Below the pieces are notes generated by a model, which made no database searches, had not been told where the DNA came from, and saw nothing but the letters and a program-made list of their open reading frames with translations. A stretch of DNA of 17,678 nt from Candidatus Woesearchaeota archaeon (GTDB lineage: Archaea > Nanobdellota > Nanobdellia > Woesearchaeales > GCA-2686295). The number at the start of each line of letters is the position of its first letter. Position 1 is the first letter of the stretch. Position numbers and translations under genes: made by a program. This document shows positions 7,162 to 12,976 of this stretch, piece by piece. The stretch is taken from positions 1-17,678 of the forward strand of contig NZBB01000048.1 in NCBI GenBank assembly GCA_002686295.1, in the 5' to 3' direction.

Positions 7162-7752
7162 TTATTTTGTTTTAAGAACTATTTTAGAAGGAGGAGTTTT
7201 CTCAAATTTCAGGATTTCTTCATGGGTTTTTATGTTTGCTAATCGCATCATTGTCCAGAATTTTTTGAAAATCTTAACTGTTGCTTTTGTATCTCCCATG
7301 GCTCTGTGTGCTTGTTCGTTTTTTATGTTAAATAACTTGCATAAGTCTTCTAATCTTTTTCTCGGTAGGTTTGGTAATAAACGATTAGCAAGTTTTCTAG
7401 TGCAAAGTCTGTTGTTTTTCATGTTATTTTTTAAGTGTTTCTTGGCATTATAGGAAATAAAACCATGATCGAAAGTTGCGTTATGCGCAACCAAAGTGCT
7501 GTCTCCAAGGAATTTCAAGAAATCAGGCAAAGCTTCTTGGATAATTGGTGAGTCTTTCACCATTTCATCATTTATTCCTGTTAGTTTTGTTATGAAAGAA
7601 GGAATAGGTGTTTTAGGATTTATTAATGTTTGATATTCTCCAACAACCTTTTTTCCTTTGAGTTTTATCGCTGCTATCTCTGTGATTTTATTTGTGTACT
7701 TAGAAAGCCCAGTTGTTTCGATGTCAAGAACAGTGTATTCGTTATCGCTCAT
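7162..7752 (-). CDS. DnaQ-like DEDDh 3'-5' exonuclease
   Basis: This 196-aa protein is of the proofreading-exonuclease (DNA polymerase III epsilon-like) fold. The acidic metal-binding set is complete: D10 and E12 in VLDIETTGL, D95 in AHNATFDHGFI, and H149 with D154 in HRAMGDTKAT. It would remove nucleotides 3' to 5' from single-stranded DNA or RNA ends, in repair or RNA turnover. There is no polymerase or helicase domain. The frame extends 18 nt upstream to a TTG, but ATG 7752 directly before the conserved strand is the better start. It is convergent with the ATPase pair and divergent from the YjbQ gene. Confidence 0.92.
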   Translation of the reverse strand: MSDNEYTVLDIETTGLSKYTNKITEIAAIKLKGKKVVGEYQTLINPKTPIPSFITKLTGINDEMVKDSPIIQEALPDFLKFLGDSTLVAHNATFDHGFISYNAKKHLKNNMKNNRLCTRKLANRLLPNLPRKRLEDLCKLFNIKNEQAHRAMGDTKATVKIFKKFWTMMRLANIKTHEEILKFEKTPPSKIVLKTK

Positions 7753-7803
7753 GAAAGAACAAGAAAGCAAACGATTAATAAGTTTTTCTAAAGTGGAATA
7801 TAT

Positions 7804-7839
7804 AGTATATAAATTATAATGATTAACTTTTTATTATAG
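7804..7839. promoter_or_regulatory. Divergent promoters between the exonuclease and YjbQ genes
   Basis: The minus-strand TATA box AATTTATATACT (7815-7804) serves the exonuclease, with a leader of about 30 nt. The plus-strand CTTTTTATTATAG (7827-7839) is about 28 bp before the ATG at 7862, leaderless for the YjbQ gene. Both are predicted from spacing only. Confidence 0.45.
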
Positions 7840-7861
7840 TTAGTTGTTCTGTGTGTTTAAA

Positions 7862-8320
7862 ATGTCTTTTTATCATAAAGTGTTGGGGTTGAAAACTAAT
7901 TATCACACTGAATTTGTTAATATAACTGATTATGTGAACGAAGCAGTTGAAGAGTCAAATATAAAAAATGGCCAAGTGTTAGTACAGTCAAAACACACAA
8001 CAACAGGTGTTATTGTTAATGAAAATGAGGAAAGGCTTCATAAAGATATTGAATATTACTTGAATAATGTTGCTCCAAAGCACAATGGTTATATGCATGA
8101 TGATATTACAGAGAGGAATTGTCCTGAGGATGAGCCTTTAAATGCTCACAGTCATATAAAATCTGCTTTATACTCTAAGAACAGTGAAACGATTTCTTTG
8201 AAAGATGGTTTGCTAGAGCTTGGTAAGTGGCAGAACATTTTTTTTGCAGAATATGATGGTCCTTGTCCTCGGAATAATAAAAGTATAAGGAAATGCATCG
8301 TTAATATTCTTGGCGAATGA
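7862..8320 (+). CDS. YjbQ/UPF0047 family protein
   Basis: This 152-aa single-domain protein is of the YjbQ family, annotated in bacteria and archaea as secondary thiamine-phosphate synthase-like. E. coli YjbQ can replace ThiE weakly, so the true substrate is unsettled. The family's conserved histidine motifs are present: SKHTTTGVIVNE (43-54), NAHSHIKSAL (94-103) and GKWQNIFFAEYDGPCPR (121-137). Length is normal for the family. ATG 7862 was chosen over an in-frame TTG at 7844, because family members begin close to this Met and a TATA-like box is at leaderless distance. No other thiamine genes are nearby. Confidence 0.9.
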   Translation: MSFYHKVLGLKTNYHTEFVNITDYVNEAVEESNIKNGQVLVQSKHTTTGVIVNENEERLHKDIEYYLNNVAPKHNGYMHDDITERNCPEDEPLNAHSHIKSALYSKNSETISLKDGLLELGKWQNIFFAEYDGPCPRNNKSIRKCIVNILGE

Positions 8321-8546
8321 GTTATGAATTATTTATATAACTGTTTCTTTTAATTTTGGAATCTTCAAAAAAATCTTTGTCTCAACTAATTAATTCCAAA
8401 TTGTTATTAAAACAAATTCCTGCGATGAAGATGTCTATTTTGTTTATTGGTTTTCTTTTTCTTATAAAGTTTTTTTCAATAAAAAATCGAAAATCTTTCG
8501 GTTCCAGCGTCGTCAAACTTATTAAGGTTCAAATCTTTAAACGTTT

Positions 8547-8977
8547 ATGTTTATTGAAATCCTTGTTGCAATGATTCTGGGGATATTTGTAGGTGTTATA
8601 ACTGGCTTAACGCCTGGCATTCACATAAACCTTGTTTCGTTATTAGTTCTTTCTGCATCTCCGTTTTTGAGCTATTATTTTACACTTGTTTCTCTTGCTT
8701 GCTTTATTATTTCGATGTCTGTTACTCATTCTTTTCTTGATTCTATTCCAAGCATTTATTTTGGTGCTCCGGATTCAGATCAGGTTTTGGGTGTTTTGCC
8801 TGGTCATCGTTATCTGTTGGCTGGTCATGGTTATATTGCTCTTAAATTAACAGTTATTGGTTCTTTTGGTGCTTTGTTGTTGAGTATTTTGTTATTTCCT
8901 TTTTTCATGTTGATTGTTGAGTATGGTTATGATTATATATCTGGTTATATTGGTTATTTGTTGTTGTTGGTTGTTGT
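8547..8977 (+). pseudogene. TctA/DUF112 family membrane protein, N-terminal part, split by inversion
   Basis: From ATG 8547 the frame encodes 144 residues of the first half of a TctA/DUF112 protein. GVITGLTPGIHINLVS (residues 16-31) is the family's N-terminal glycine/proline motif. SIPSIYFGAPDSD and VLPGHRYLLAGHG match the loop that follows. At the repeat (8969-8977) the family similarity ends, and 22 unrelated residues follow before a stop at 9045-9047. The missing second half is on the minus strand at 860-1640. Both halves share a G+T-rich coding strand with many GTT, GGT and TTG codons, consistent with one original gene. The substrate of archaeal members is not established. Confidence 0.88.
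8969..8977 (+). repeat. Right copy of the 9-bp inverted repeat (inversion breakpoint)
   Basis: GGTTGTTGT on the plus strand, identical to minus-strand 1640-1632. Before it the TctA frame is meaningful; after it a different frame (GGT TGT TGT GAG) continues the zinc-ribbon protein to a stop at 9110-9112. Confidence 0.85.
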
Positions 8978-9112
8978 GAGAAAAAGCACGACAATCATTT
9001 CACATCAATATTTGACAACCACAACATACATTCTCATTACAAGATAAAGACTTGTGAGAATTGTGGCTATGAGATTTCTTTTAAAACAACTGACGGGTCT
9101 GGAATAAAATAA
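8969..9112 (+). pseudogene. 3' part of a small zinc-ribbon protein gene, split by inversion
   Basis: Read in the frame GGT TGT TGT GAG, this stretch encodes 47 residues ending at TAA 9110-9112. It has no start codon of its own that makes sense. It begins with GCCEKKHDNHF and contains TCENCGYEISF near its end. Joined to the 13 codons at 1679-1641 (minus strand), it gives a 60-aa protein with C13-G-C-C16 and C42-E-N-C45-G, a CxxC pair at each end as in a zinc ribbon. The stop lies 16 bp from the convergent methionine aminopeptidase gene, a normal spacing. Function unknown; it could be a nucleic-acid-binding or ribosome-associated micro zinc protein. Confidence 0.7.
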
Positions 9113-9128
9113 TAAAAGAACCCTGACG

Positions 9129-10019
9129 TCATTCCAACTTTGTTATAACAATTGGCCTGTCAAACACTAGTACTGAATGTTCTGCTTGGCTAACAAACCC
9201 TTTTTTAACATCTGGCAATTTAGGATAACCCCTTATAATTCCTGCTTTCAAAAGTTCTCTTATTGCTAGCTTTGTTTTCCCTATTCCATGTTTTCTCGAC
9301 AACCATCTAGTTGTGAAAGGCAATCCATTATATTGTTGCAAATCTTGAAGTATTTGTCTTGCAAACAAACTTCTGACAGGTTTTTTGGCTACAATCATAA
9401 AAACTGTGGGGTTACTACCTTCATATATCATGCCTGCTCCAGTACTAGCAAATGGTTCTATGGCTATTGATTGACCTTCTTCCAATGCATGATTATTTCC
9501 ATTATCAAAGTTTGGTATTGACGGAGAACTATGAATTATGAATCTGCCTATTCCGTGTCCTGAAAGGTTTTTTATAGGTGAAAATCCTAGATTTTCTATT
9601 GCTTTCTGTATTGTTCTTCCTATCTCTGAAAGCTTAACTCCTGGCTTAATAATTTTAATTGCAGCATTTACTGCATCTCTTGAAGCTTTAACCAATTCCT
9701 TATTATTGCCCAAATCAACAGTTGTTGCATTGTCCGACACATAACCATCAATATGTACTCCGCAATCAAGCTTCACTACATCTCCTTCCTTGTAAGTTGT
9801 CTCATCATCTTCTTCAGGACAATAATGAGCTGCAACTTCATTTATTGAGGTTTGAGCAGGGAATGCCATATCTCCTCCCATCTCTTTAATTTTTGACTCT
9901 ACTGCATCACAAACATCTACGAGCTTAACACTTGGTTTTATCATCTTTGCTCCATGCTGAAGTGCAGTTGCTGCAATCTTTCCTGATAACTTGAATTTTT
10001 CTATTACTTTAGAATTCAT
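9129..10019 (-). CDS. map: Methionine aminopeptidase, type II (archaeal)
   Basis: This 296-aa metalloprotease removes the initiator methionine from nascent proteins. The five metal ligands are in place: D85 (VVKLDCGVHIDG), D96 (VSDNATT), H155 (LSGHGIGRF), E188 (IAIEPFAS) and E280 (QAEHSVLVF). H65 and H163 match other conserved active-site histidines. The type II hallmark, a winged-helix-like insertion of about 60 residues, lies between E188 and E280 (about 212-275). Length agrees with archaeal enzymes such as that of Pyrococcus. ATG 10019 is 27 bp from a TATA box (10041-10050), so it is probably leaderless. Complete. Confidence 0.97.
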   Translation of the reverse strand: MNSKVIEKFKLSGKIAATALQHGAKMIKPSVKLVDVCDAVESKIKEMGGDMAFPAQTSINEVAAHYCPEEDDETTYKEGDVVKLDCGVHIDGYVSDNATTVDLGNNKELVKASRDAVNAAIKIIKPGVKLSEIGRTIQKAIENLGFSPIKNLSGHGIGRFIIHSSPSIPNFDNGNNHALEEGQSIAIEPFASTGAGMIYEGSNPTVFMIVAKKPVRSLFARQILQDLQQYNGLPFTTRWLSRKHGIGKTKLAIRELLKAGIIRGYPKLPDVKKGFVSQAEHSVLVFDRPIVITKLE

Positions 10020-10040
10020 GAATTTAGAAAATCAATATTA

Positions 10041-10050
10041 CATATATAAA
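10041..10050 (-). promoter_or_regulatory. TATA box of the methionine aminopeptidase gene
   Basis: The minus strand reads TTTATATATG, centred 27 bp before the ATG at 10019. Confidence 0.6.
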
Positions 10051-10074
10051 GTTTGCCAAAAGAAAAACTTAAAA

Positions 10075-10617
10075 CTAATATATTATTGCTACTAAAACTC
10101 TTTTTATTTGACTAAATCTTATTCTGCCAGGGTCTGATTTGGGGTTGTTGTCTCCTTTTAGAATGTAGTATATTCCTTGCTCATCCCTGCCTTGATATAT
10201 TATCCTATGAATTATTAAGTCGTTAGAGTATTCTGAGTCGTAAACAACTATGTCTCCTATCTGTATATCTGATTCTTTTTCAGGAATTACCTCTATAGCA
10301 TTTGCATATTCATCTATCACCGGATCCATTGAATTAGTATTTGAAAAAGATGCCCATTCAGCGTTTTGTATATCAAGAATTACTCTATCACTCCATACTT
10401 CTATTTGTCTTGTATTAAGCCAATCTCCAGGAGAGGGTTTTTCAACGCTACTTTCTGCAAAAAAGTTTATTGAATTAGCTATTTCTGAAGCTTTTTCTTT
10501 TACAACATAACTTGTTGGTATGTCTTTGTTTTGAAACAGAGAAGTATTTGCACCCACAATTCCTCCTGCTAAGAACATACTAACTATTGTTACAAATATC
10601 AAGAAATTTTTCTTCAT
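10075..10617 (-). CDS. Signal peptidase I-like protein (S26 family)
   Basis: A 180-aa membrane-anchored protein. One N-terminal transmembrane or signal-anchor helix (about 4-22, FLIFVTIVSMFLAGGIVGA) would place the rest outside the cell. The C-terminal half has the S26 boxes: nucleophile Ser96 in TNSMDP, IGDIVVYDS (120-128), His137 in IIHRII in place of the bacterial lysine, and KGDNNP (154-159). Ser/His is the archaeal/ER-type arrangement. Between the helix and Ser96 is a segment of about 70 residues with PSPGDWLNTRQIEVWSDR (61-78), which ordinary archaeal signal peptidases lack at this place. It probably cleaves signal peptides, but a specialised sorting role is possible. ATG 10617 is at leaderless distance from a TATA-like box (10641-10648). 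Confidence 0.8.
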   Translation of the reverse strand: MKKNFLIFVTIVSMFLAGGIVGANTSLFQNKDIPTSYVVKEKASEIANSINFFAESSVEKPSPGDWLNTRQIEVWSDRVILDIQNAEWASFSNTNSMDPVIDEYANAIEVIPEKESDIQIGDIVVYDSEYSNDLIIHRIIYQGRDEQGIYYILKGDNNPKSDPGRIRFSQIKRVLVAIIY

Positions 10618-10640
10618 AATATTTTATAGTTTCAAATCTT

Positions 10641-10648
10641 ATTTAAAG
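10641..10648 (-). promoter_or_regulatory. TATA-like box of the S26 peptidase gene
   Basis: The minus strand reads CTTTAAAT, about 27 bp before the ATG at 10617. Confidence 0.5.
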
Positions 10649-10683
10649 GTTTCTATTTTTAACCACTAAGAAGTAACAACCTC

Positions 10684-11139
10684 TTAGTCTATGTAAAAAC
10701 TGGCTTTTTTTCGATCAAACTTCCAATCAGAAGAGAGTCTTCCAGAAACCTTGTAATACTTTGCTAAACGATTTATTTTTGCAAGTGCCAATTGCAAACC
10801 TCTCTTAGCAGTAAAATCTTTATTATTAACATCCAAGTGTTTTTTTACAAAGATGAATTTTTTTATCAAAGCCAACAAATCTTCTGGTAGCTCAGACAAC
10901 AAATTTTTTTCTTTTAAAATCTGAGTTATAGACTTTTTTGTCAATATCTTAACATCAGGAATTCCATAAGCATCCCTTAATCTTAACCCTATCTTAGAGG
11001 GAGACATCCCTTCTTTAGAATACTTAACAATCAACATTTCAACTTCCTTTGGTTTGTATTTAACCCATGAAGGAACAGATTTCTTGACAGGTTTTGTACT
11101 GCGAGAAACACCTCTCTTCCTTGAATGCATTCTAGCCAT
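10684..11139 (-). CDS. 30S ribosomal protein uS15 (archaeal S15P/S13e)
   Basis: A 151-aa small-subunit protein that binds 16S rRNA in the central domain. It begins MARMHSRKRGVSRSTKP, the archaeal/eukaryotic N-terminal extension absent from bacterial S15. The KYSKEGMSPSKIGLRLRDAY stretch and the C-terminal S15 core (LDVNNKDFTAKRGLQLALAK to the end) follow. Length is normal for archaea. ATG 11139 has GGAG (11154-11151) ahead of it, which fits a transcript with a leader rather than the leaderless pattern of its neighbours. It is divergent from eS8. Confidence 0.96.
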   Translation of the reverse strand: MARMHSRKRGVSRSTKPVKKSVPSWVKYKPKEVEMLIVKYSKEGMSPSKIGLRLRDAYGIPDVKILTKKSITQILKEKNLLSELPEDLLALIKKFIFVKKHLDVNNKDFTAKRGLQLALAKINRLAKYYKVSGRLSSDWKFDRKKASFYID

Positions 11140-11221
11140 TTTATTTCAACTCCATATTATTTAACGATAAGAATAAGCCCTTATCCAGCCTGAGCAAGTG
11201 CAAACCAACTCATCCTTGTTT
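11140..11221 (-). promoter_or_regulatory. GC-rich mRNA leader of uS15 with a short open frame
   Basis: With the TATA box at 11243-11254, the uS15 transcript would start near 11221 and carry a leader of about 80 nt. Within it, roughly 11176-11214 is over 50% G+C, far above the surrounding sequence. ATG 11213 opens a 10-codon frame, MSWFALAQAG, with a stop at 11183-11181. A 6-bp stem (GATAAG/CTTATC) forms at 11185-11166 and overlaps that stop. GGAG at 11154-11151 is the ribosome binding site for uS15. Bacterial uS15 controls its own translation through its leader; whether that happens here is not known. Confidence 0.35.
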
Positions 11222-11242
11222 ACAAAAACAAAAAAAAGAACT

Positions 11243-11254
11243 CATTTATAAAAG
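11243..11254 (-). promoter_or_regulatory. TATA box, probably of uS15
   Basis: CATTTATAAAAG on the plus strand and CTTTTATAAATG on the minus. Either direction is readable. eS8 has its own better-placed box at 11299-11308, so this one is assigned to uS15. Confidence 0.5.
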
Positions 11255-11298
11255 TTTTTGTAGAATTGAGAAATCAAAAGTCAGAAAGAAAATTCAAA

Positions 11299-11308
11299 AC
11301 TTTTTTAA
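11299..11308 (+). promoter_or_regulatory. TATA-like box of eS8
   Basis: The AT-rich run around TTTTTTAA is centred about 27 bp before the ATG at 11332. It supports that start over upstream TTG codons in the same frame. Confidence 0.5.
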
Positions 11309-11331
11309 ACCACCTATTTTTCCACAGAACC

Positions 11332-11709
11332 ATGGCAATATTTCAAGACAAGTCAAAGAGAAAGCCAACAGGTGGCAGATATAAAGCTAAAAGCTACAAA
11401 AGAAATGCCAGAATAGGCAGATTGCCTTCAATGACTGTTGTCGGTGACAAAAAAACAAGAACTATAAGAACTATAGGAGGCAATAAAAAAATAAGGCTTT
11501 TAAAAATAAATAAAGTAAATCTGTTTAATAAAAAAACTAAGAAAGCAACCACCACCGATTTAAAAACAATTCTTGAAAACCCTGCAAATGCCCATTTCGT
11601 AAGAAGAAATATTCTTACAAAAGGAGCCATAATAGATACATCAAAAGGCAAGGCAAAAATCACTAACAGACCTAGCCAAGAAGGTTTTGTTAACGCGGTT
11701 CTAAAATAA
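11332..11709 (+). CDS. 30S ribosomal protein eS8 (archaeal S8e)
   Basis: A 125-aa archaeal/eukaryotic small-subunit protein. Its N-terminus, MAIFQDKSKRKPTGGRYKAK, is close to the family consensus. The strongly basic core (KSYKRNARIGRLPS, TRTIRTIGGNKKIRLL) and the ending GAIIDTSKGKAKITNRPSQE match it throughout. The frame is open upstream to 11266, but the family start and a TATA-like box at leaderless distance both point to ATG 11332. It is divergent from uS15, and the next gene on the same strand has its own promoter. Confidence 0.96.
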   Translation: MAIFQDKSKRKPTGGRYKAKSYKRNARIGRLPSMTVVGDKKTRTIRTIGGNKKIRLLKINKVNLFNKKTKKATTTDLKTILENPANAHFVRRNILTKGAIIDTSKGKAKITNRPSQEGFVNAVLK

Positions 11710-11730
11710 TCACCACTAACTAGTGATTAA
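11709..11730 (+). terminator. Hairpin after eS8, possible 3' end
   Basis: Just past the eS8 stop, AATCAC pairs with GTGATT around a nested CACT/AGTG, with AAAAACG downstream. There is no T-run, so it is not a classical terminator; it may define the 3' end of the mRNA. Confidence 0.3.
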
Positions 11731-11739
11731 AAACGAAAG

Positions 11740-11749
11740 ATTTAAATAT
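11740..11749 (+). promoter_or_regulatory. TATA-like box of the 124-aa hypothetical gene
   Basis: ATTTAAATAT is centred about 27 bp before the ATG at 11771, giving a leaderless mRNA. Confidence 0.5.
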
Positions 11750-11770
11750 TAGAAAGAACAACAAAATAAT

Positions 11771-12145
11771 ATGTCTGCTAAAACATACGAAACAAGCAAT
11801 TCTTTAGACGAATTCATAACCAATACCTATCATGAACTAAGAAAAGATTTCAACAACACCATAAAAGTCAACCTGAACACAATATCAACAACAGGAGTAG
11901 TGGATTTCTACAAGGTAACATACACCTGCTCAAAAAACAACCAAAACAACAAACATTATTTCGGAGAAGATATAGTTCAGAACTATGATGACGAAGAATC
12001 AATAGACGAAACCTTCACAGAAAAAGTCAGCTACCTTACAAATTCATTAGATCAAATTCTAAAAGCACATAAAAAGAAAACAACAACCAAACAAAAAAAT
12101 TCCAGTGCGACAATAAAAACCACCTGCACAGAACGAGATATTTAA
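11771..12145 (+). CDS. Hypothetical protein, 124 aa
   Basis: Not recognised. There is no signal peptide or membrane segment, so it is probably cytoplasmic. The first 100 residues look folded: an N-terminal helix (SLDEFITNTYHELRKDF), then strand-like segments around IKVNLNTIS and GVVDFYKVTYTCS, then a polar acidic stretch (NYDDEESIDE) and a helix (EKVSYLTNSLDQILKAH). The last 25 residues are a basic Lys/Thr-rich tail. A TATA-like box at leaderless distance supports ATG 11771. It lies between eS8 and a DNA glycosylase on the same strand. An alternating strand/helix fold with a basic tail could bind nucleic acid, but nothing specific supports this. Confidence 0.65.
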   Translation: MSAKTYETSNSLDEFITNTYHELRKDFNNTIKVNLNTISTTGVVDFYKVTYTCSKNNQNNKHYFGEDIVQNYDDEESIDETFTEKVSYLTNSLDQILKAHKKKTTTKQKNSSATIKTTCTERDI

Positions 12146-12158
12146 AATCAAAAAAAAG

Positions 12159-12165
12159 ATAAATA
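12159..12165 (+). promoter_or_regulatory. TATA-like box of the DNA glycosylase gene
   Basis: GATAAAT is centred about 27 bp before the ATG at 12189. A second AT-rich element (GATATTTAAAA, 12136-12146) lies further upstream and overlaps the previous stop. Confidence 0.35.
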
Positions 12166-12188
12166 CATCCTCCCTTCTAAAAATATTA

Positions 12189-12836
12189 ATGACACTAAAA
12201 CTAAAAAATATTTATTCTAAACTCTACAAAGAGTACGGAGCACAAGGCTGGTGGCCAATTAATGGGAAGTATCACAAAGGAAACTACGATTTTCCAAAAA
12301 ACACCCGAGAACAATTTGAGATAATAATTGGAGCTATATTAACACAGAACACATCATGGCTTCAAGTCGAGAAAGCACTGAAAAATCTTAGAAAATTAAA
12401 ATGTATTGATGCAGAACAAATTCTTAAACTAGACAAAGAAATACTAAAAGAAGCGATAAAGCCGACAGGCTACTTCAATCAAAAAACAGAATATCTTATC
12501 AGGATAGCGGAGTTCTACAATCAATTAAGGGGAAAAACCCCTTCAAGAAAAGAACTATTAGCAGTAAAAGGTATAGGTCCAGAAACAGCAGATTCAATAT
12601 TATTGTATGCCTACAAACAACCAGAATTTGTCATAGATGCATATACAAAAAGAATATTAACACACAACGGATTAATAGATGAAACCGCCAATTACAACAA
12701 ACTAAAAGAAATGTTTGAAAAAAACATAGAAAAAGACTTTAAAACATATCAAGAATATCACGCATTAATAGTTGAACATGCCAAAAACCACTATCAAAAA
12801 AAACCTTATGGAGAAAAACTAACTGCCAAAAAATAA
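12189..12836 (+). CDS. HhH-GPD DNA glycosylase, EndoIII-related (MagIII/COG2231-like)
   Basis: This 215-aa base-excision-repair enzyme removes damaged bases from DNA. Family marks are GWWPI near residue 20, GAILTQNTSW (48-57), the helix-hairpin-helix LLAVKGIGPETADSILLYA (123-141), and catalytic D150 in VIDAYTKRIL. Where endonuclease III has a catalytic lysine after the hairpin glycines, this protein has E132, so it should be a glycosylase without lyase activity, like the 3-methyladenine glycosylase MagIII. The C-terminal four-cysteine iron-sulfur cluster of endonuclease III is absent, also as in MagIII. Substrate (3-methyladenine or another alkylated base) is inferred. Confidence 0.9.
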   Translation: MTLKLKNIYSKLYKEYGAQGWWPINGKYHKGNYDFPKNTREQFEIIIGAILTQNTSWLQVEKALKNLRKLKCIDAEQILKLDKEILKEAIKPTGYFNQKTEYLIRIAEFYNQLRGKTPSRKELLAVKGIGPETADSILLYAYKQPEFVIDAYTKRILTHNGLIDETANYNKLKEMFEKNIEKDFKTYQEYHALIVEHAKNHYQKKPYGEKLTAKK

Positions 12837-12918
12837 TCAAATAATAATATTCCTAATGATAATATCAAATAAAAAAAAATATTAGTAATAATAATCAAAT
12901 AATAAAAAAACACCCTCA

Positions 12919-12934
12919 AAAGTTTCGAAACTTT
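12919..12934. promoter_or_regulatory. 16-bp perfect palindrome upstream of the antiporter
   Basis: AAAGTTTC followed by GAAACTTT, with no mismatch. It lies directly before the AT-rich stretch that would hold the antiporter's TATA box (about 12932-12947) and 40 bp before its ribosome binding site. The position suits an operator for a dimeric regulator; a hairpin in RNA is also possible. The regulator is unknown. The rest of 12837-12973 is AT-rich with repeats of TAATCAAATAATA and no gene. Confidence 0.4.
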
Positions 12935-12963
12935 AATAAACTTAAAAGAAAATAATTCTATCA

Positions 12964-12970
12964 GAGGTGA
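12964..12970 (+). promoter_or_regulatory. Shine-Dalgarno of the antiporter, deciding its start
   Basis: GAGGTGA is one of the strongest ribosome binding sites in the window. It ends immediately upstream of GTT ATA CTG GAA in the antiporter frame, 3 nt before ATA 12974 and 6 nt before CTG 12977. The TGA at 12968-12970 is an in-frame stop, so translation cannot begin further upstream. Confidence 0.65.
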
Positions 12971-12976
12971 GTTATA

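Larger units (their letters stand above)
1641..8968. other. Inverted segment of 7.3 kb
   Basis: Reversing this segment between the two GGTTGTTGT copies restores a 400-aa TctA/DUF112 gene on the minus strand. It also restores a 60-aa zinc-ribbon gene on the plus strand, ending 16 bp from the convergent methionine aminopeptidase gene. Two independent in-frame restorations from one operation make chance very unlikely. The segment carries the acidic protein, thrS, winged-helix protein, small membrane protein, DRG GTPase, two ATPases, exonuclease and YjbQ genes, all apparently intact. No recombinase is encoded in it. Confidence 0.85.

Noticed and set aside
8356..8574. A 72-aa frame starting at TTG between the YjbQ gene and the TctA N-terminal half
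   Set aside because: It overlaps the better-supported TctA start, uses a TTG with no ribosome binding site or TATA box at the right distance, and has low-complexity Lys/Leu/Phe composition. I see no gene in 8321-8546.
8978..9047. The last 22 codons of the plus-strand frame containing the TctA N-terminal half
   Set aside because: They lie past the inversion breakpoint and are an out-of-frame reading of the zinc-ribbon gene, not part of the TctA family.
11140..11221. C/D-box sRNA or tRNA in the GC-rich uS15 leader
   Set aside because: No proper C (RUGAUGA) and D (CUGA) box pair and no cloverleaf could be found on either strand.
12837..12973. CRISPR-like array in the AT repeats before the antiporter
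   Set aside because: The TAATCAAATAATA repeats are few, short and unevenly spaced, with low-complexity AT sequence between them.
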